The notes: generated from the letters alone by a model not told the origin. A stretch of DNA of 39,411 bases from Nocardia alni (GCF_019038435.1 NZ_JAGPOX010000094.1:1-39411); one strand, 5' to 3'. Counted from the first letter of the stretch, positions 22,926-31,775 are shown. A program made the numbers and translations.

Positions 22926-25900
22926 CGGAAGTCGCGCGAGCGGGATGCCACGCGCAAATCCATGCGCTGCAGGTACTCCGCGACCACGCTGACCGCCCCC
23001 TCGGCGTTCTGCACCCGCCCACGCACCAGCAGCGCGGACGCGCCCTGGGCGATACGCCGATATCGCTGCCATAGCCCCACCGAACACACCACGTTCACCA
23101 TGCCGGTCTCGTCCTCCAGGTTGATGAAGGTGACCCCGGCCGCGGTGGCGGGCCGCTGCCGATGCGTGACGGCACCGCCCACCAGCACCTTCGACCCGTC
23201 GGGCACCGCGAGCAATCCGGCCGCCGGAACCACGCCGAGCGCATCGAGTCGCGGGCGCAGGAATTCGGTCGGGTAACTACCGGGCGACACCCCGGTAGCC
23301 CACACATCGGCGGCCGCCAACTCCAACTCACCCATACCCGGCAGTTGGAGCGCGGGCGCGGCGGTGGTCGCGCCGGTGCCGGGCAGCCGGCCCGGCCGCT
23401 CCCCCGCCGCGGCGCCCGCGGCCCACAGCGCCTGCCGCCGGGTGATCCCGAGACTGTCGAGCGCACCCGCGGTGGCCAGCGATTCGGCCTGCGGCACCGT
23501 GAGTTCCACCCGCCCGGTCAGATCCAGGAACGAGACGTACGGCCCGTCCACCCGAGCGGCCACGATCCGCTCGGCTAATTCGTCGCCGATGGACCGGACC
23601 GCGGCCAACCCCAGCCGCACCTGCACGCCGTATCCATCAGCCATGAACGCGGGGCCTACGTGATTACGCTCAGCTGCCACCTCCGGCCCTGACTCACGCA
23701 CGCCGGGCCGCTCCAGCGTGGCCGCGGCGAGACTGTGGTTGATATCGGGGCCGTGCACGACGACCCCGTGCCGACGGGCGTCGGCGACCAGCGACTGCGG
23801 GGAGTAGAACCCCATCGGCTGGGCATTGAGCAGTCCCGCACAGAACGCCGCAGGATGATGCAGTTTGAACCACGCCGAATAGAAGACCAGCGAGGCGAAG
23901 CTCTGCGAATGACTCTCCGGGAAACCGAAATTCGCGAAGGCATAGATCTTCTCGTAGATCCGGTCCGCCAATTCGCCTTCGATACCGTGCAATTCACGCA
24001 TCCCGCGATAGAACCGCGCACGTAGCCGTTCCATCCGCTGCGGCGATCGTTTGGAACCCATCGCCCGGCGCAGCTGGTCCGCCTCGGCCGCGGTGAATCC
24101 GGCCACATCGACGGCCATCTGCATGAGTTGTTCCTGGAACAGCGGCACACCGAGCGTGCGTTCCAGCGAATTCTCCAGGGACGCATGGTCGTACGTCGCC
24201 TCTTCGACACCATTGCGACGGCGGATGTAGGGATGCACCGAACCGCCCTGAATGGGACCGGGCCGGATCAGCGCCACCTCGACGACGAGGTCGTAGAACG
24301 TCCGCGGCTTCAGCCGGGGCAGGGTCGCCATCTGCGCCCGCGACTCCACCTGGAACACACCCACCGAATCGGCGCGCGAAAGCATCTCGTACACAGCGGA
24401 TTCGGCGAGATCCAGCCGGTGCAGTTCGACCTCTGCCCCCTCGTGCTCGCGCACCAGGTCGATCATGTAGTGCAGAGCCGAGAGCATGCCGAGCCCGAGC
24501 AGGTCGAACTTCACCAACCCCGCTGCGGCGCAGTCGTCCTTATCCCATTGCAGCACGCTGCGACCGGGCATGCGGGCCCACTCCACCGGACACACGTCGG
24601 CGATGGGGCGATCACAGATCACCATGCCGCCGGAGTGGATGCCCAGATGCCTTGGTAGGCCCTCGATCTCACCCGCCAGCTCCAGCACTTCGCCGGGGAT
24701 ATCGGAATCCTTTTCCTGCGCCACGCCGCTCCAGCGACTCACCTGCTTACTCCACGCATCCTGCTGCCCGGGGGAAAAGCCCAGCGCCCGTGCGGCATCG
24801 CGGACCGCGGATCGCCCGCGATAGGTGATCACATTGGCCACCTGGGCGGCGTACTCCCGGCCATATCGGGCGTAGACGTACTGGATCGCCTCCTCGCGAC
24901 GATCCGATTCGATATCTATGTCGATATCGGGCGGGCCATCGCGCTCCGGCGACAGAAACCGTTCGAACAGCAGGCGGCCCGCCACCGGATCGACATTGGT
25001 GATGCCGATCGCGAAGCAGACCGCGGAATTGGCCGCCGACCCCCTGCCCTGGCACAGGATGTCGTGCTCCCGGCAGAAGGTGACGATATCGTGCACCACC
25101 AGGAAATATCCCGGAAAACCCAGATCCGAGATCACCCGCAGCTCATGGTCCAGCTGCCGGTACGCCTCCGGATTCGCCGCGCGCGAACCGTAGCGCCGGC
25201 CCGCTCCGGCGTAGGCGAGTTCGCGCAACCACGAATTCTCGTCGTGACCGTCGGGCACATCGAACGGCGGCAACCGCGGCGCGATCAGTTTCAGGTCGAA
25301 GGCGCACTCGCGGGCCAGCTCGACGGCATTGGCGATCGCCTGCGGGCGCGCGGAGAACAGTCGCGCCATCTCCGCGCCGGAACGCAGGTGCGCCCCGCCG
25401 ACGGGCGCGAGCCAGCCGTCCATTCCGTCCAGTCCCTGCCGGGCGCGCACCGCCGCCAGCGCCATCGCCAACCGGCGCTGGCGCGGGGCGGCGAAATGCG
25501 CCGCGGTGGTGGCGATGATCGGAAGCCCGACGCGATCGGCCAGGGCGGCCAGCCGGGCGTTGCGCTCGTCGTCCTCGGGGACGGCGTGGTGAGTGAGCTC
25601 CACGCTCACCCGGTCCGCGCCGAATCGCTCCGCCAACTCGCGCAGCGTCGCCTCGGCCGCAACATCGCCCGCCGCGCCGGAACCCATCGAAAGCGCCTGC
25701 TGCACATGACCTTTGCGACATCCGGTAAGAATCTGCCAATGCCCGCCCGCCGCGGCGGACAGACGATCCAGGTCGTAACGCAGGATTCCCTTCTCCCCAC
25801 CGGCCATATGCGCGGCCGCGATCTCCCGCGACAGCCTGCGATAGCCCTCCTGCCCGCGTGCCAGCACCAGCAGGTGCGTCCCACCCGGATCGGGACTTCC

Positions 25901-26404
25901 GGTGCGCGGCTCGGTGTTTCGCCGATCTCCCGCGCCGTTCGCACGGCCCGCCTCGCCATTCCGGCGCGCCTTCGGCCGGAGTCCGTCCGCGCCATCCCGG
26001 CCGAGAGCATGCCGGGAAGACGAGAAAGGCAGCGACAACTCCGCACCGAACACCGTCGGCAGCCCCCACTCGGCCGCCGCCTCCGCGAAGCGAACCACCC
26101 CGTAGAACCCGTCGTGGTCGGTCAGCGCGAGCGCCTCCAGCCCCAGACGCACCGCTTCCTCGACCAACTCCTCGGGCTGGCAGGCGCCGTCGAGAAAGCT
26201 GTACGCCGAGTGCGCGTGCAGTTCGGCATAGGGCACCACCGGTCCGCCGGCCCGTGGCCGCTCCCCGGCCCGATACGCCCCGCGCTTACGCGACCAGGCG
26301 GGACTGTCACCGCCGTCACCGGGCGGTTCGGGCGCGCGCCCCGGACGGCCGGAAAGCACCCGCTCCATCTCCGACCAGGTCGGCGGACCGTTACCCCAGC
26401 CCAT
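22922..26404 (-). CDS. dnaE2: Error-prone DNA polymerase DnaE2
   Basis: A 1160-residue C-family polymerase used in damage-induced mutagenesis. An N-terminal PHP domain starts at AELHAHSAYSFLDGACQPEE (residue 60) and has ALTDHDGFYGVV. The palm has CQGRGSAANSAVCFAIGITN and the catalytic PDIDIDIES with D493 and D495. A C-terminal OB fold holds VTHRQRPATAAGVTFINLED. Residues about 128-174 are a charged Gly/Arg-rich insert (for example KARRNGEAGRANGAGDRRNT) not expected in the PHP domain, so the protein is longer than the roughly 1080 residues typical in mycobacteria. The ATG 26404 has GGAGG 5 nt upstream. A LexA box lies 37 nt upstream of the start. Partners ImuA' and ImuB are at 31775-34637. Confidence 0.97.
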   Translation of the reverse strand: MGWGNGPPTWSEMERVLSGRPGRAPEPPGDGGDSPAWSRKRGAYRAGERPRAGGPVVPYAELHAHSAYSFLDGACQPEELVEEAVRLGLEALALTDHDGFYGVVRFAEAAAEWGLPTVFGAELSLPFSSSRHALGRDGADGLRPKARRNGEAGRANGAGDRRNTEPRTGSPDPGGTHLLVLARGQEGYRRLSREIAAAHMAGGEKGILRYDLDRLSAAAGGHWQILTGCRKGHVQQALSMGSGAAGDVAAEATLRELAERFGADRVSVELTHHAVPEDDERNARLAALADRVGLPIIATTAAHFAAPRQRRLAMALAAVRARQGLDGMDGWLAPVGGAHLRSGAEMARLFSARPQAIANAVELARECAFDLKLIAPRLPPFDVPDGHDENSWLRELAYAGAGRRYGSRAANPEAYRQLDHELRVISDLGFPGYFLVVHDIVTFCREHDILCQGRGSAANSAVCFAIGITNVDPVAGRLLFERFLSPERDGPPDIDIDIESDRREEAIQYVYARYGREYAAQVANVITYRGRSAVRDAARALGFSPGQQDAWSKQVSRWSGVAQEKDSDIPGEVLELAGEIEGLPRHLGIHSGGMVICDRPIADVCPVEWARMPGRSVLQWDKDDCAAAGLVKFDLLGLGMLSALHYMIDLVREHEGAEVELHRLDLAESAVYEMLSRADSVGVFQVESRAQMATLPRLKPRTFYDLVVEVALIRPGPIQGGSVHPYIRRRNGVEEATYDHASLENSLERTLGVPLFQEQLMQMAVDVAGFTAAEADQLRRAMGSKRSPQRMERLRARFYRGMRELHGIEGELADRIYEKIYAFANFGFPESHSQSFASLVFYSAWFKLHHPAAFCAGLLNAQPMGFYSPQSLVADARRHGVVVHGPDINHSLAAATLERPGVRESGPEVAAERNHVGPAFMADGYGVQVRLGLAAVRSIGDELAERIVAARVDGPYVSFLDLTGRVELTVPQAESLATAGALDSLGITRRQALWAAGAAAGERPGRLPGTGATTAAPALQLPGMGELELAAADVWATGVSPGSYPTEFLRPRLDALGVVPAAGLLAVPDGSKVLVGGAVTHRQRPATAAGVTFINLEDETGMVNVVCSVGLWQRYRRIAQGASALLVRGRVQNAEGAVSVVAEYLQRMDLRVASRSRDFR

Positions 26405-26440
26405 GCACACCTCCGACAGACCGTCCGGTTCTTTACCGTA

Positions 26441-26456
26441 TCGAACATACATTCGA
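26441..26456. promoter_or_regulatory. LexA (SOS) box of dnaE2
   Basis: TCGAACATACATTCGA matches the actinobacterial consensus TCGAAC-N4-GTTCGA with one mismatch. Its place upstream of dnaE2 agrees with the known SOS control of this gene in mycobacteria. Confidence 0.9.
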
Positions 26457-26521
26457 TATGAGACACGTCAAGCTTTCGGCGCGAACGATCCGGGACTGTG
26501 ACGAACCCACGATGGCGCCGA

Positions 26522-26541
26522 AACTTACCCCGGAGTAAGTT
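26522..26541. promoter_or_regulatory. Palindromic operator-like site before the SDR gene
   Basis: AACTTAC-CCCGGA-GTAAGTT has perfect 7-bp arms and lies 34 bp before the start of the SDR gene. It has the form of a TetR or similar dimer operator. No regulator is adjacent, so the binding factor is unknown. Confidence 0.6.
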
Positions 26542-26575
26542 CATGGTGAATCGACCTTGCAAGGGAGCAGCAGCG

Positions 26576-27541
26576 ATGACCCATACCCCCGCGGCCGACC
26601 ACCTGTCCCGTCGGCGCACTCGCCGAGATCTGACCGGCAGGCACGTGCTCATCACCGGCGCCTCCTCCGGCATCGGCCGGTCCGCCGCGCTCGCGGTCGC
26701 GAGCAAGGGGGCGGTGGTGCTGTTACTCGCCCGCCGCGAGGAGGAACTGGCCGCCGTGGTGCAGCAGATCGGCGCCGAGGGCGGGCGGGCATACGCCTAC
26801 CGCTGCGATGTCACCGACGCCGAATCGGTCGAGCAGACCGTCAAGACCATCCTCGACGAGCACGATCACGTCGACATGCTGGTCAACAACGCCGGACGTT
26901 CCATCCGCCGGGCCGTGCACCGCTCCACCGACCGGATGCACGACTTCGAGCGCACCATGGCGGTCAACTACTTCGGCGCGGTGCGGATGACCCTGGCGCT
27001 GCTACCGCAGATGCGCGAACGCAAGTTCGGTCACATCGTCAACATCTCCAGCGCCGGCGTGCAGGTCGCCACGCCGCGCTTCGCCGCGTACCTGGCATCC
27101 AAGGCCGCGCTGGACAAGTTCGCCGAGGTCACCGCAGCCGAGATGCTCGCGGACAACATCACCTTCACCACCATCCACATGCCGCTGGTGCGCACACCCA
27201 TGATCGCTCCCAGCGGCAAGCAGGGCCCCTCGGAATCCCCCGAATGGGCCGCCGCGACCATCGTGCGCGCACTGTCCGAGCGCCCCAAGCGCATCGACGT
27301 ACCGCTGGGCACCCTCGCCGAATACGGCGGCCTGTTCACCCCGCGCACCAAGGACCGGATCATGCACCGCTACTACCGCGCGTTGCCGGACTCACCCGCC
27401 GCCCGGGGCGAGACGGCTCCCGCCGATGCGCACGACGTCGTTCCGCACCACGAGCCACGCCGCGACCGGTCACCGGCCGGACGCGTCACCCGGACCGTCC
27501 TGCGCCGCGCCGCCCGCCTGGTTCCCGGCACCTATTGGTGA
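26576..27541 (+). CDS. Short-chain dehydrogenase/reductase
   Basis: A 321-residue classical SDR. The dinucleotide motif is GASSGIG (residues 28-34), followed by CDVTDAESV, NNAG (104-107), the Ser in NISSAG and the catalytic Y172-x3-K176 (YLASK). A C-terminal extension of about 60 residues is Pro/Arg/His-rich and ends in an amphipathic basic segment (RVTRTVLRRAARLVPGTYW), which may contact the membrane. The ATG 26576 follows AGGGAG. This subtype resembles the SDR half of mycobacterial fatty acyl-CoA reductases and related lipid reductases, so a lipid substrate is likely but not shown. A palindromic operator precedes it. Confidence 0.88.
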   Translation: MTHTPAADHLSRRRTRRDLTGRHVLITGASSGIGRSAALAVASKGAVVLLLARREEELAAVVQQIGAEGGRAYAYRCDVTDAESVEQTVKTILDEHDHVDMLVNNAGRSIRRAVHRSTDRMHDFERTMAVNYFGAVRMTLALLPQMRERKFGHIVNISSAGVQVATPRFAAYLASKAALDKFAEVTAAEMLADNITFTTIHMPLVRTPMIAPSGKQGPSESPEWAAATIVRALSERPKRIDVPLGTLAEYGGLFTPRTKDRIMHRYYRALPDSPAARGETAPADAHDVVPHHEPRRDRSPAGRVTRTVLRRAARLVPGTYW

Positions 27542-27711
27542 GGCCGGCCTTCCTTCCAAGGAATGCGGGGTGGACGCCGCCGCGCCCGTCCCGATAAGAA
27601 GGATTCCGAACATCGTCCGGCACCTCGTAACACACAGAGATTATGCGGGCCAGTCGATTTCGGCGTGATCGAACAACACCTGCACACAGGGCGCATCCAT
27701 CGCGCCCGGTG

Positions 27712-27744
27712 CTCACATGCCGGAAACGACTCCTGGCATGTGAG
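27712..27744 (+). promoter_or_regulatory. Perfect hairpin touching the porin ribosome binding site
   Basis: CTCACATGCC (27712-27721) and GGCATGTGAG (27735-27744) are exact 10-bp reverse complements with a 13-nt loop. The 3' arm ends inside the Shine-Dalgarno element AGGGA (27743-27747) of the porin gene starting at 27753. It could act as an RNA switch or as an operator for a dimeric regulator. The rest of 27542-27752 shows no gene. Confidence 0.6.
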
Positions 27745-27752
27745 GGAAACCA

Positions 27753-28349
27753 GTGCACAACGGATTTCGACGGCTCACCGGTATCGGTCTGGGCCTGGCG
27801 GCCGTCGTGCTCGGACCAGGCAACGCGCATGCGGACACGGTGGTCCCGCTCCCGGACGGTCATCAGACGGTGACCACCACCATCGGTATCCCGGTGGACC
27901 TGAGCCGGACCGGAGAACGCGCGGTGATCTCCCCGTCCCTGGCGCCGAACGGCATGTCGCGTACCGCGACCGTCTCGGCCACCGTCTACGCCACCACGCC
28001 CGGCGCCACCTCCGGCACCCTGGAGACCGGATATCTCGTCGGCTGCCAGGTTGATCTGTCCGGCGGTCTGTCCCTCGGCGGGGATGTCTACGTCGAGCCC
28101 GATTCCATCTCCCCCGAACTCACGCCGTCCATCAATCTGGTGCCCGGCGGCGTGGCGAAGGTGGCGTTCGACACCAAGAAGCTCGACCCGACGCAGGGGA
28201 AGGTCGGCATCCAATACCTCGACCGCGGCATCCAGGTCAGCGGGTGCGGAGGTTACGCACAGGCGCGCGCGTACAGCACGTTGAACGTCACCAACGACCA
28301 CGGCACCGCCGAGGTCACCCTCTACGGCCAGCCGTTCGGCATCGGCTGA
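27753..28349 (+). CDS. MspA-family porin
   Basis: A 198-residue precursor. A signal peptide is cut after NAHA (residue 27). The mature chain is beta-rich with the family pattern TTTIGIPVDLSRTGERA, TSGTLETGYLVGCQVDL, INLVPGGVAKV, and the end YGQPFGIG. Cys 98 and Cys 165 probably form a disulfide, a feature of the nocardial branch and absent from MspA itself. It forms an outer-membrane (mycomembrane) channel for small hydrophilic solutes. The start is GTG 27753 after AGGGA. It is paired with a second porin gene 25 nt downstream; nocardial NfpA/NfpB are known to form hetero-oligomers, so joint assembly is possible. Confidence 0.88.
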   Translation: MHNGFRRLTGIGLGLAAVVLGPGNAHADTVVPLPDGHQTVTTTIGIPVDLSRTGERAVISPSLAPNGMSRTATVSATVYATTPGATSGTLETGYLVGCQVDLSGGLSLGGDVYVEPDSISPELTPSINLVPGGVAKVAFDTKKLDPTQGKVGIQYLDRGIQVSGCGGYAQARAYSTLNVTNDHGTAEVTLYGQPFGIG

Positions 28350-28374
28350 GCCGACACACGACCAGGAGAGCGGT

Positions 28375-29190
28375 ATGCGGCATCATCTCGGCGCGGCACT
28401 TGTGGCGGGGCTGTGTCTGCCCGCGCTGCTCGCGGCGGCGGGTCCGGCCCGGGCGGACACCTCGGTGACGCTCCCGGACGGGCACGCCCGGTACACCACC
28501 CGCGACGGCGTCGCCGTCACCGTCGCACGCACCGGCGAGCACGCCAGGATCTCCGCGTCGATGGCCTCGAGCCCGCTGTCCCGTAATGCCTGGGCATCCG
28601 CGGTCACCTCGGTGTCGACGACCGGACCGGCCGGCGTCAAGATCACCGGTGGGCGCATCGAGACCGGGTATCTGGTCGGCTGTCAGATCGATATCGGACA
28701 TGCCGAGCACGCCAACGCCAGCGGTGACCAGGCCGATCAGCCGCCGCCCACGAACGCCAACGGCAATTCCAGCAGTGGCGACTCCGGCAATGGCGTCACC
28801 GCCGGAAACGGAAATGGCAACAGCGGAGGCGGCGGCAATAGTGCGGGCGGCGGCAACAGCGGTGGCGGCGACAACGGCGGGGGAAGCGACAACGGCGGTC
28901 TGAAGCTCGGCGACTACGATGACGGCGTCACCATCGGCCCCGACGGCGTCAGCCCGTACGCGGACCCCGACACGAGCCTGACACTCAAACCCGGCCAGGT
29001 CGCCACCAAGAAGATCGCCGTCTACAACTTCACCGGCACGTCGGGCACCAACCAGTACGTCGACCACACGCTCTCGGTCGAGGGCTGTGCGGGATACGCC
29101 GAGGCACGCTCGTACACCACGGTCCTGATCCAGGACTCGGTCATGGACAGCACCGAAACGCTGTGGGGCCGCCCCTTCAGCCTCGGATAA
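28375..29190 (+). CDS. MspA-family porin with Asn/Gly/Ser-rich insertion
   Basis: A 271-residue precursor. The signal peptide ends at PARA (residue 27). It follows its neighbour closely: TSVTLPDGHARYTT, VARTGEHARIS, IETGYLVGCQID with Cys 103, LTLKPGQVATKKIAVYNFT, VEGCAGYAEARSYT with Cys 238, and the end WGRPFSLG. Residues 109-178 are an insertion of about 70 residues, mostly Asn, Gly and Ser with some Asp (for example NGNGNSGGGGNSAGGG). By alignment with MspA the insertion lies in the stem hairpin near the pore constriction. The ATG 28375 has GGAGAG 4 nt upstream. It probably assembles with the first porin and may gate or extend the pore. Confidence 0.83.
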   Translation: MRHHLGAALVAGLCLPALLAAAGPARADTSVTLPDGHARYTTRDGVAVTVARTGEHARISASMASSPLSRNAWASAVTSVSTTGPAGVKITGGRIETGYLVGCQIDIGHAEHANASGDQADQPPPTNANGNSSSGDSGNGVTAGNGNGNSGGGGNSAGGGNSGGGDNGGGSDNGGLKLGDYDDGVTIGPDGVSPYADPDTSLTLKPGQVATKKIAVYNFTGTSGTNQYVDHTLSVEGCAGYAEARSYTTVLIQDSVMDSTETLWGRPFSLG

Positions 29191-29294
29191 GGGCATACTT
29201 ACAGAAGATTCACAGCCACGCACCAGAAGCCTGGAAGCCGGACGCAGCAAGATCGGGAGCCGTCACGCATGCATTCCGGGAAGGTCACGCGCAT

Positions 29295-30113
29295 ATGGCT
29301 CGGTACTCCAACGGCGAATCCGTCTTCTCCCGATTTGCCCGCCTCCTGGAGACGGTAGGGCAGGATGGTCCCGCGATCAGCGTCACAGAGTTGTCGGATC
29401 GCACCGGGCTTTCGTTACCGGCCGTCTCGCGCATGGTCTCCGAACTGGTCGAACACGGCTGGTTGCAACGCGACGCGCAGCGCCGCGTGTCGATCGGCCT
29501 GCCCATGTGGGAGATGGTGAGCCGGGCGGTGCCGACCAGGGAGATCTGTGACACCGTGATGCCCTTCATGGCCGAGTTGCATACCCGCGTGGGGCACACC
29601 ACCTACCTGTCCGTGCGATACCAGCGGGAGGTGCTGTTCCTGCGTCGGCTGACCCGGCCGGACGCGGTGCGCACCATGGTGGGTTCGGGCAGCCGGCTGC
29701 CCCTGCACGCGTCGGCGTCCGGACTGGTGCTGCTGGCCCACGCGCCCAAACAGCTGCAGGAACAGGTCATCGAGGGCCCGCTACCGGCATACACCCCGTA
29801 TACGCTCAACAATCCACACGCTGTCCGGGCGCGGCTCACCGAGATCCGCCGGGTCGGCATGGCGTACTACCCGGGTGCGATCGACGTCGAAGCCACCGCG
29901 ATCGCGGTCCCGCTGCGCACGGCCACCGGCCAGGTCACCGCGGCACTGTCGGTCGTGGTCCCCAACGATGATCGAGCCCGCGGAGCGCTGCCCATACTGC
30001 AGGCCACCGCGCTGCGGATCAACCATGCCATAGCCGAGCGCAATATCTCGGTGACGTCGATCGGCGAGTATCCAACGGACGCACAACATCTCGTCAATAT
30101 GGTCACAGCCTGA
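29295..30113 (+). CDS. IclR-family transcriptional regulator
   Basis: A 272-residue regulator. Residues 8-60 are the winged helix-turn-helix (VFSRFARLLETVGQDGPAIS, VTELSDRTGLSLPAVSRMVS), and residues 75-255 the IclR effector domain (HTTYLSVRYQREVLFLRR, GSGSRLPLHASASGLVLLAH, GMAYYPGAIDVEATAIAVPL, ALSVVVPNDDRARGALPILQ). The ATG 29295 follows GGGAAGG at a rather long spacing. The 105 bp upstream show no clear promoter. Its targets may be the upstream porins or genes outside the window; no catabolic operon is adjacent. Confidence 0.9.
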   Translation: MARYSNGESVFSRFARLLETVGQDGPAISVTELSDRTGLSLPAVSRMVSELVEHGWLQRDAQRRVSIGLPMWEMVSRAVPTREICDTVMPFMAELHTRVGHTTYLSVRYQREVLFLRRLTRPDAVRTMVGSGSRLPLHASASGLVLLAHAPKQLQEQVIEGPLPAYTPYTLNNPHAVRARLTEIRRVGMAYYPGAIDVEATAIAVPLRTATGQVTAALSVVVPNDDRARGALPILQATALRINHAIAERNISVTSIGEYPTDAQHLVNMVTA

Positions 30114-30145
30114 TCCGCTGGATCGATCCGGCTCGTACGAACGAT

Positions 30146-30952
30146 TCAGTGCCCGAGAAACGGCAGTACCGCGGCGGCGAACTCGTGATAGCGGTCGCGG
30201 TGGATGCTGTGACCGCAGTCGAAGGATTCGACTCGGCAATCGGGAACGGCGGTGCGGAAATCCGCCAGCTTCTCCGGGTCGACCATGCCACCCGGGCCGC
30301 CGCGCAACATCAGGGTGGGCGCGGTGATCTCGCCGAGCCGATCCCACCACCGCGGATTCGGCCGGCGGAACTGTTCCAGCGCGGTCCGGGTCATCGACCG
30401 GTCGAAGGCCAGTACCGCCCGCAGATGCCGCAGCAGGCTGGTCGTGGCGTGCCACAGCTCCGGCGGGGTCGGCAGGCGGCGGGTCAGGGTGGGCTGCTCG
30501 TCACCCGAGCGCAGCGGCAGCGGCTGCTCCTCGATCACCAGACGTCGCACCAGCCCGGGACGCTCCAGCGCCACACACGACACCGCGTAACCGCCGAGCG
30601 AATGCCCGACCAGATCCGCCGAGGTCAGCCCGAGCTGATCGCACAGCTGCACGATATCCGCGCCGAACTCGTCGAACCGGTAGGACTCGGCGTGCGCGCT
30701 GCGCCCGTGACCCCGCAGATCGGGGATGATCACCCGTCGCCCCAGCCGCGCCAGATCATGCGCGAACCGATCCCAGGTATGCCCGTCCCCGCCCATCCCG
30801 TGCACCAGCACGACCGGGACGTCGGCGACGGACGTCCGAGGCATGCACTCCTCGGGCGCGAGAACGGCGGCACGACGCGCCGCGCCGATATCGCGGTAGG
30901 CGATTCGCACACCCGCCAACGGCACCCGGATCACGATCGATTCCACGATCAT
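30146..30952 (-). CDS. Alpha/beta hydrolase
   Basis: A 268-residue alpha/beta-hydrolase. Motifs are VVLVHGMGGDGHTWDRFAHD (oxyanion loop), DLRGHGRS, the nucleophile elbow GHSLGG (Ser 118), the acid probably D225 in GGMVDPEKL, and H248 in DCGHSIHRD. It resembles esterases and haloperoxidase-like hydrolases. The start is uncertain: ATG 30952 is used, but the frame remains open to 31027 and no ribosome site is clear at either. It converges on the IclR gene and is divergent from the methyltransferase gene. Substrate unknown. Confidence 0.83.
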   Translation of the reverse strand: MIVESIVIRVPLAGVRIAYRDIGAARRAAVLAPEECMPRTSVADVPVVLVHGMGGDGHTWDRFAHDLARLGRRVIIPDLRGHGRSAHAESYRFDEFGADIVQLCDQLGLTSADLVGHSLGGYAVSCVALERPGLVRRLVIEEQPLPLRSGDEQPTLTRRLPTPPELWHATTSLLRHLRAVLAFDRSMTRTALEQFRRPNPRWWDRLGEITAPTLMLRGGPGGMVDPEKLADFRTAVPDCRVESFDCGHSIHRDRYHEFAAAVLPFLGH

Positions 30953-30989
30953 CGAGAATAAAGGGGTTATCGGCCCGCTATACGCCCTT

Positions 30990-31034
30990 GTGCCCAGATT
31001 CATAACCGTCCGCGCCCGGATAATCACTGGGCAC
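30990..31034. promoter_or_regulatory. Spaced inverted repeat GTGCCCAG/CTGGGCAC in a divergent promoter
   Basis: Perfect 8-bp arms (30990-30997 and 31027-31034) are separated by 29 bp between the hydrolase and methyltransferase genes. The distance between arm centres is 37 bp. If the hydrolase starts at 31027 this sequence would be coding. Confidence 0.35.
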
Positions 31035-31050
31035 TCTCGAGCCGAACCGT

Positions 31051-31056
31051 GATACT
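31051..31056 (+). promoter_or_regulatory. Likely -10 element of a leaderless methyltransferase mRNA
   Basis: GATACT lies 6 nt before ATG 31063. Transcription from it would begin at or next to the start codon, and no Shine-Dalgarno sequence is present, so the mRNA is probably leaderless. Confidence 0.5.
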
Positions 31057-31062
31057 CACCTC

Positions 31063-31764
31063 ATGCCGAGCTTCGCGGATTTCGACCGCCGCAACTATCG
31101 CACCGTCGACGTCGCCACGGGGTATGACGGTTGGGCGCCGACCTACGAGCAGACAGTCATGGACGAGATGGACCTCACGCTGCTGGGGCGGTTGCGCGTA
31201 CCGCGCTGGGACAAGGTGCGGCGCGCGGCCGACCTGGGCTGTGGCACCGGCCGGACGGCTGGATGGCTGCGCGAACACGGCCTGGGCCATATCGATGGGG
31301 TGGATCTGAGTACCGGCATGCTGGCGCTGGCACGATCCCGCGGCGCGCACGCCACACTCACGCACGGCGATGCCTGCGACACCGGATTGACCAGCGGCGC
31401 ATACGATTTGGTGATCTCATCGCTGATCGATGAGCATGTGCCCGACCTCGTGCCGTTCTATCGCGAGGCGCACCGGCTGGCGACGCCGGGCGCGAGTTTC
31501 GTCCTGGTCAGCTACCACCCGCAGTTCGTGATGGTGACCGGAATGCCCACGCACTACACGGATCCGGCGGGTGAGCCGCTGGCGATCAACACCCATCTGC
31601 ACCTGTTCAGCGATCACGTCACCGCCGGCGTGACGTGCGGATGGCGCCTGGCCGAGGCGGCCGAGGCGGTGGTCGAGGAGCCCTGGCTCGCGGCCAAGCC
31701 GAAGTGGCGGCATCTGCTCGGCCACCCGTTCAGCATGGCGCTGGTGTGGACGCTGCCCGGATGA
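31063..31764 (+). CDS. SAM-dependent class I methyltransferase
   Basis: A 233-residue methyltransferase. Motif I is AADLGCGTGRTAGWL, followed by HIDGVDLSTGMLALAR (motif II acidic residue), THGDACDTGL and YDLVISSLIDEHVPDL (motif IV region). The substrate-binding half contains TGMPTHYTD and WRLAEAAEAVVEEPW, without a diagnostic signature. It is probably cytoplasmic. The ATG 31063 fits a leaderless transcript. Its stop lies inside the hairpin shared with imuB, 10 nt from the imuB stop. The methylated substrate is unknown. Confidence 0.87.
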   Translation: MPSFADFDRRNYRTVDVATGYDGWAPTYEQTVMDEMDLTLLGRLRVPRWDKVRRAADLGCGTGRTAGWLREHGLGHIDGVDLSTGMLALARSRGAHATLTHGDACDTGLTSGAYDLVISSLIDEHVPDLVPFYREAHRLATPGASFVLVSYHPQFVMVTGMPTHYTDPAGEPLAINTHLHLFSDHVTAGVTCGWRLAEAAEAVVEEPWLAAKPKWRHLLGHPFSMALVWTLPG

Positions 31765-31775
31765 CCCGTCCGGGC
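31755..31775. terminator. Hairpin spanning both convergent stop codons
   Basis: GCCCGGA (31755-31761) and TCCGGGC (31769-31775) pair perfectly around a 7-nt loop. The element covers the methyltransferase stop and reaches the imuB stop. It is compact and could serve both directions, although it lacks a T-tract. Confidence 0.5.
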
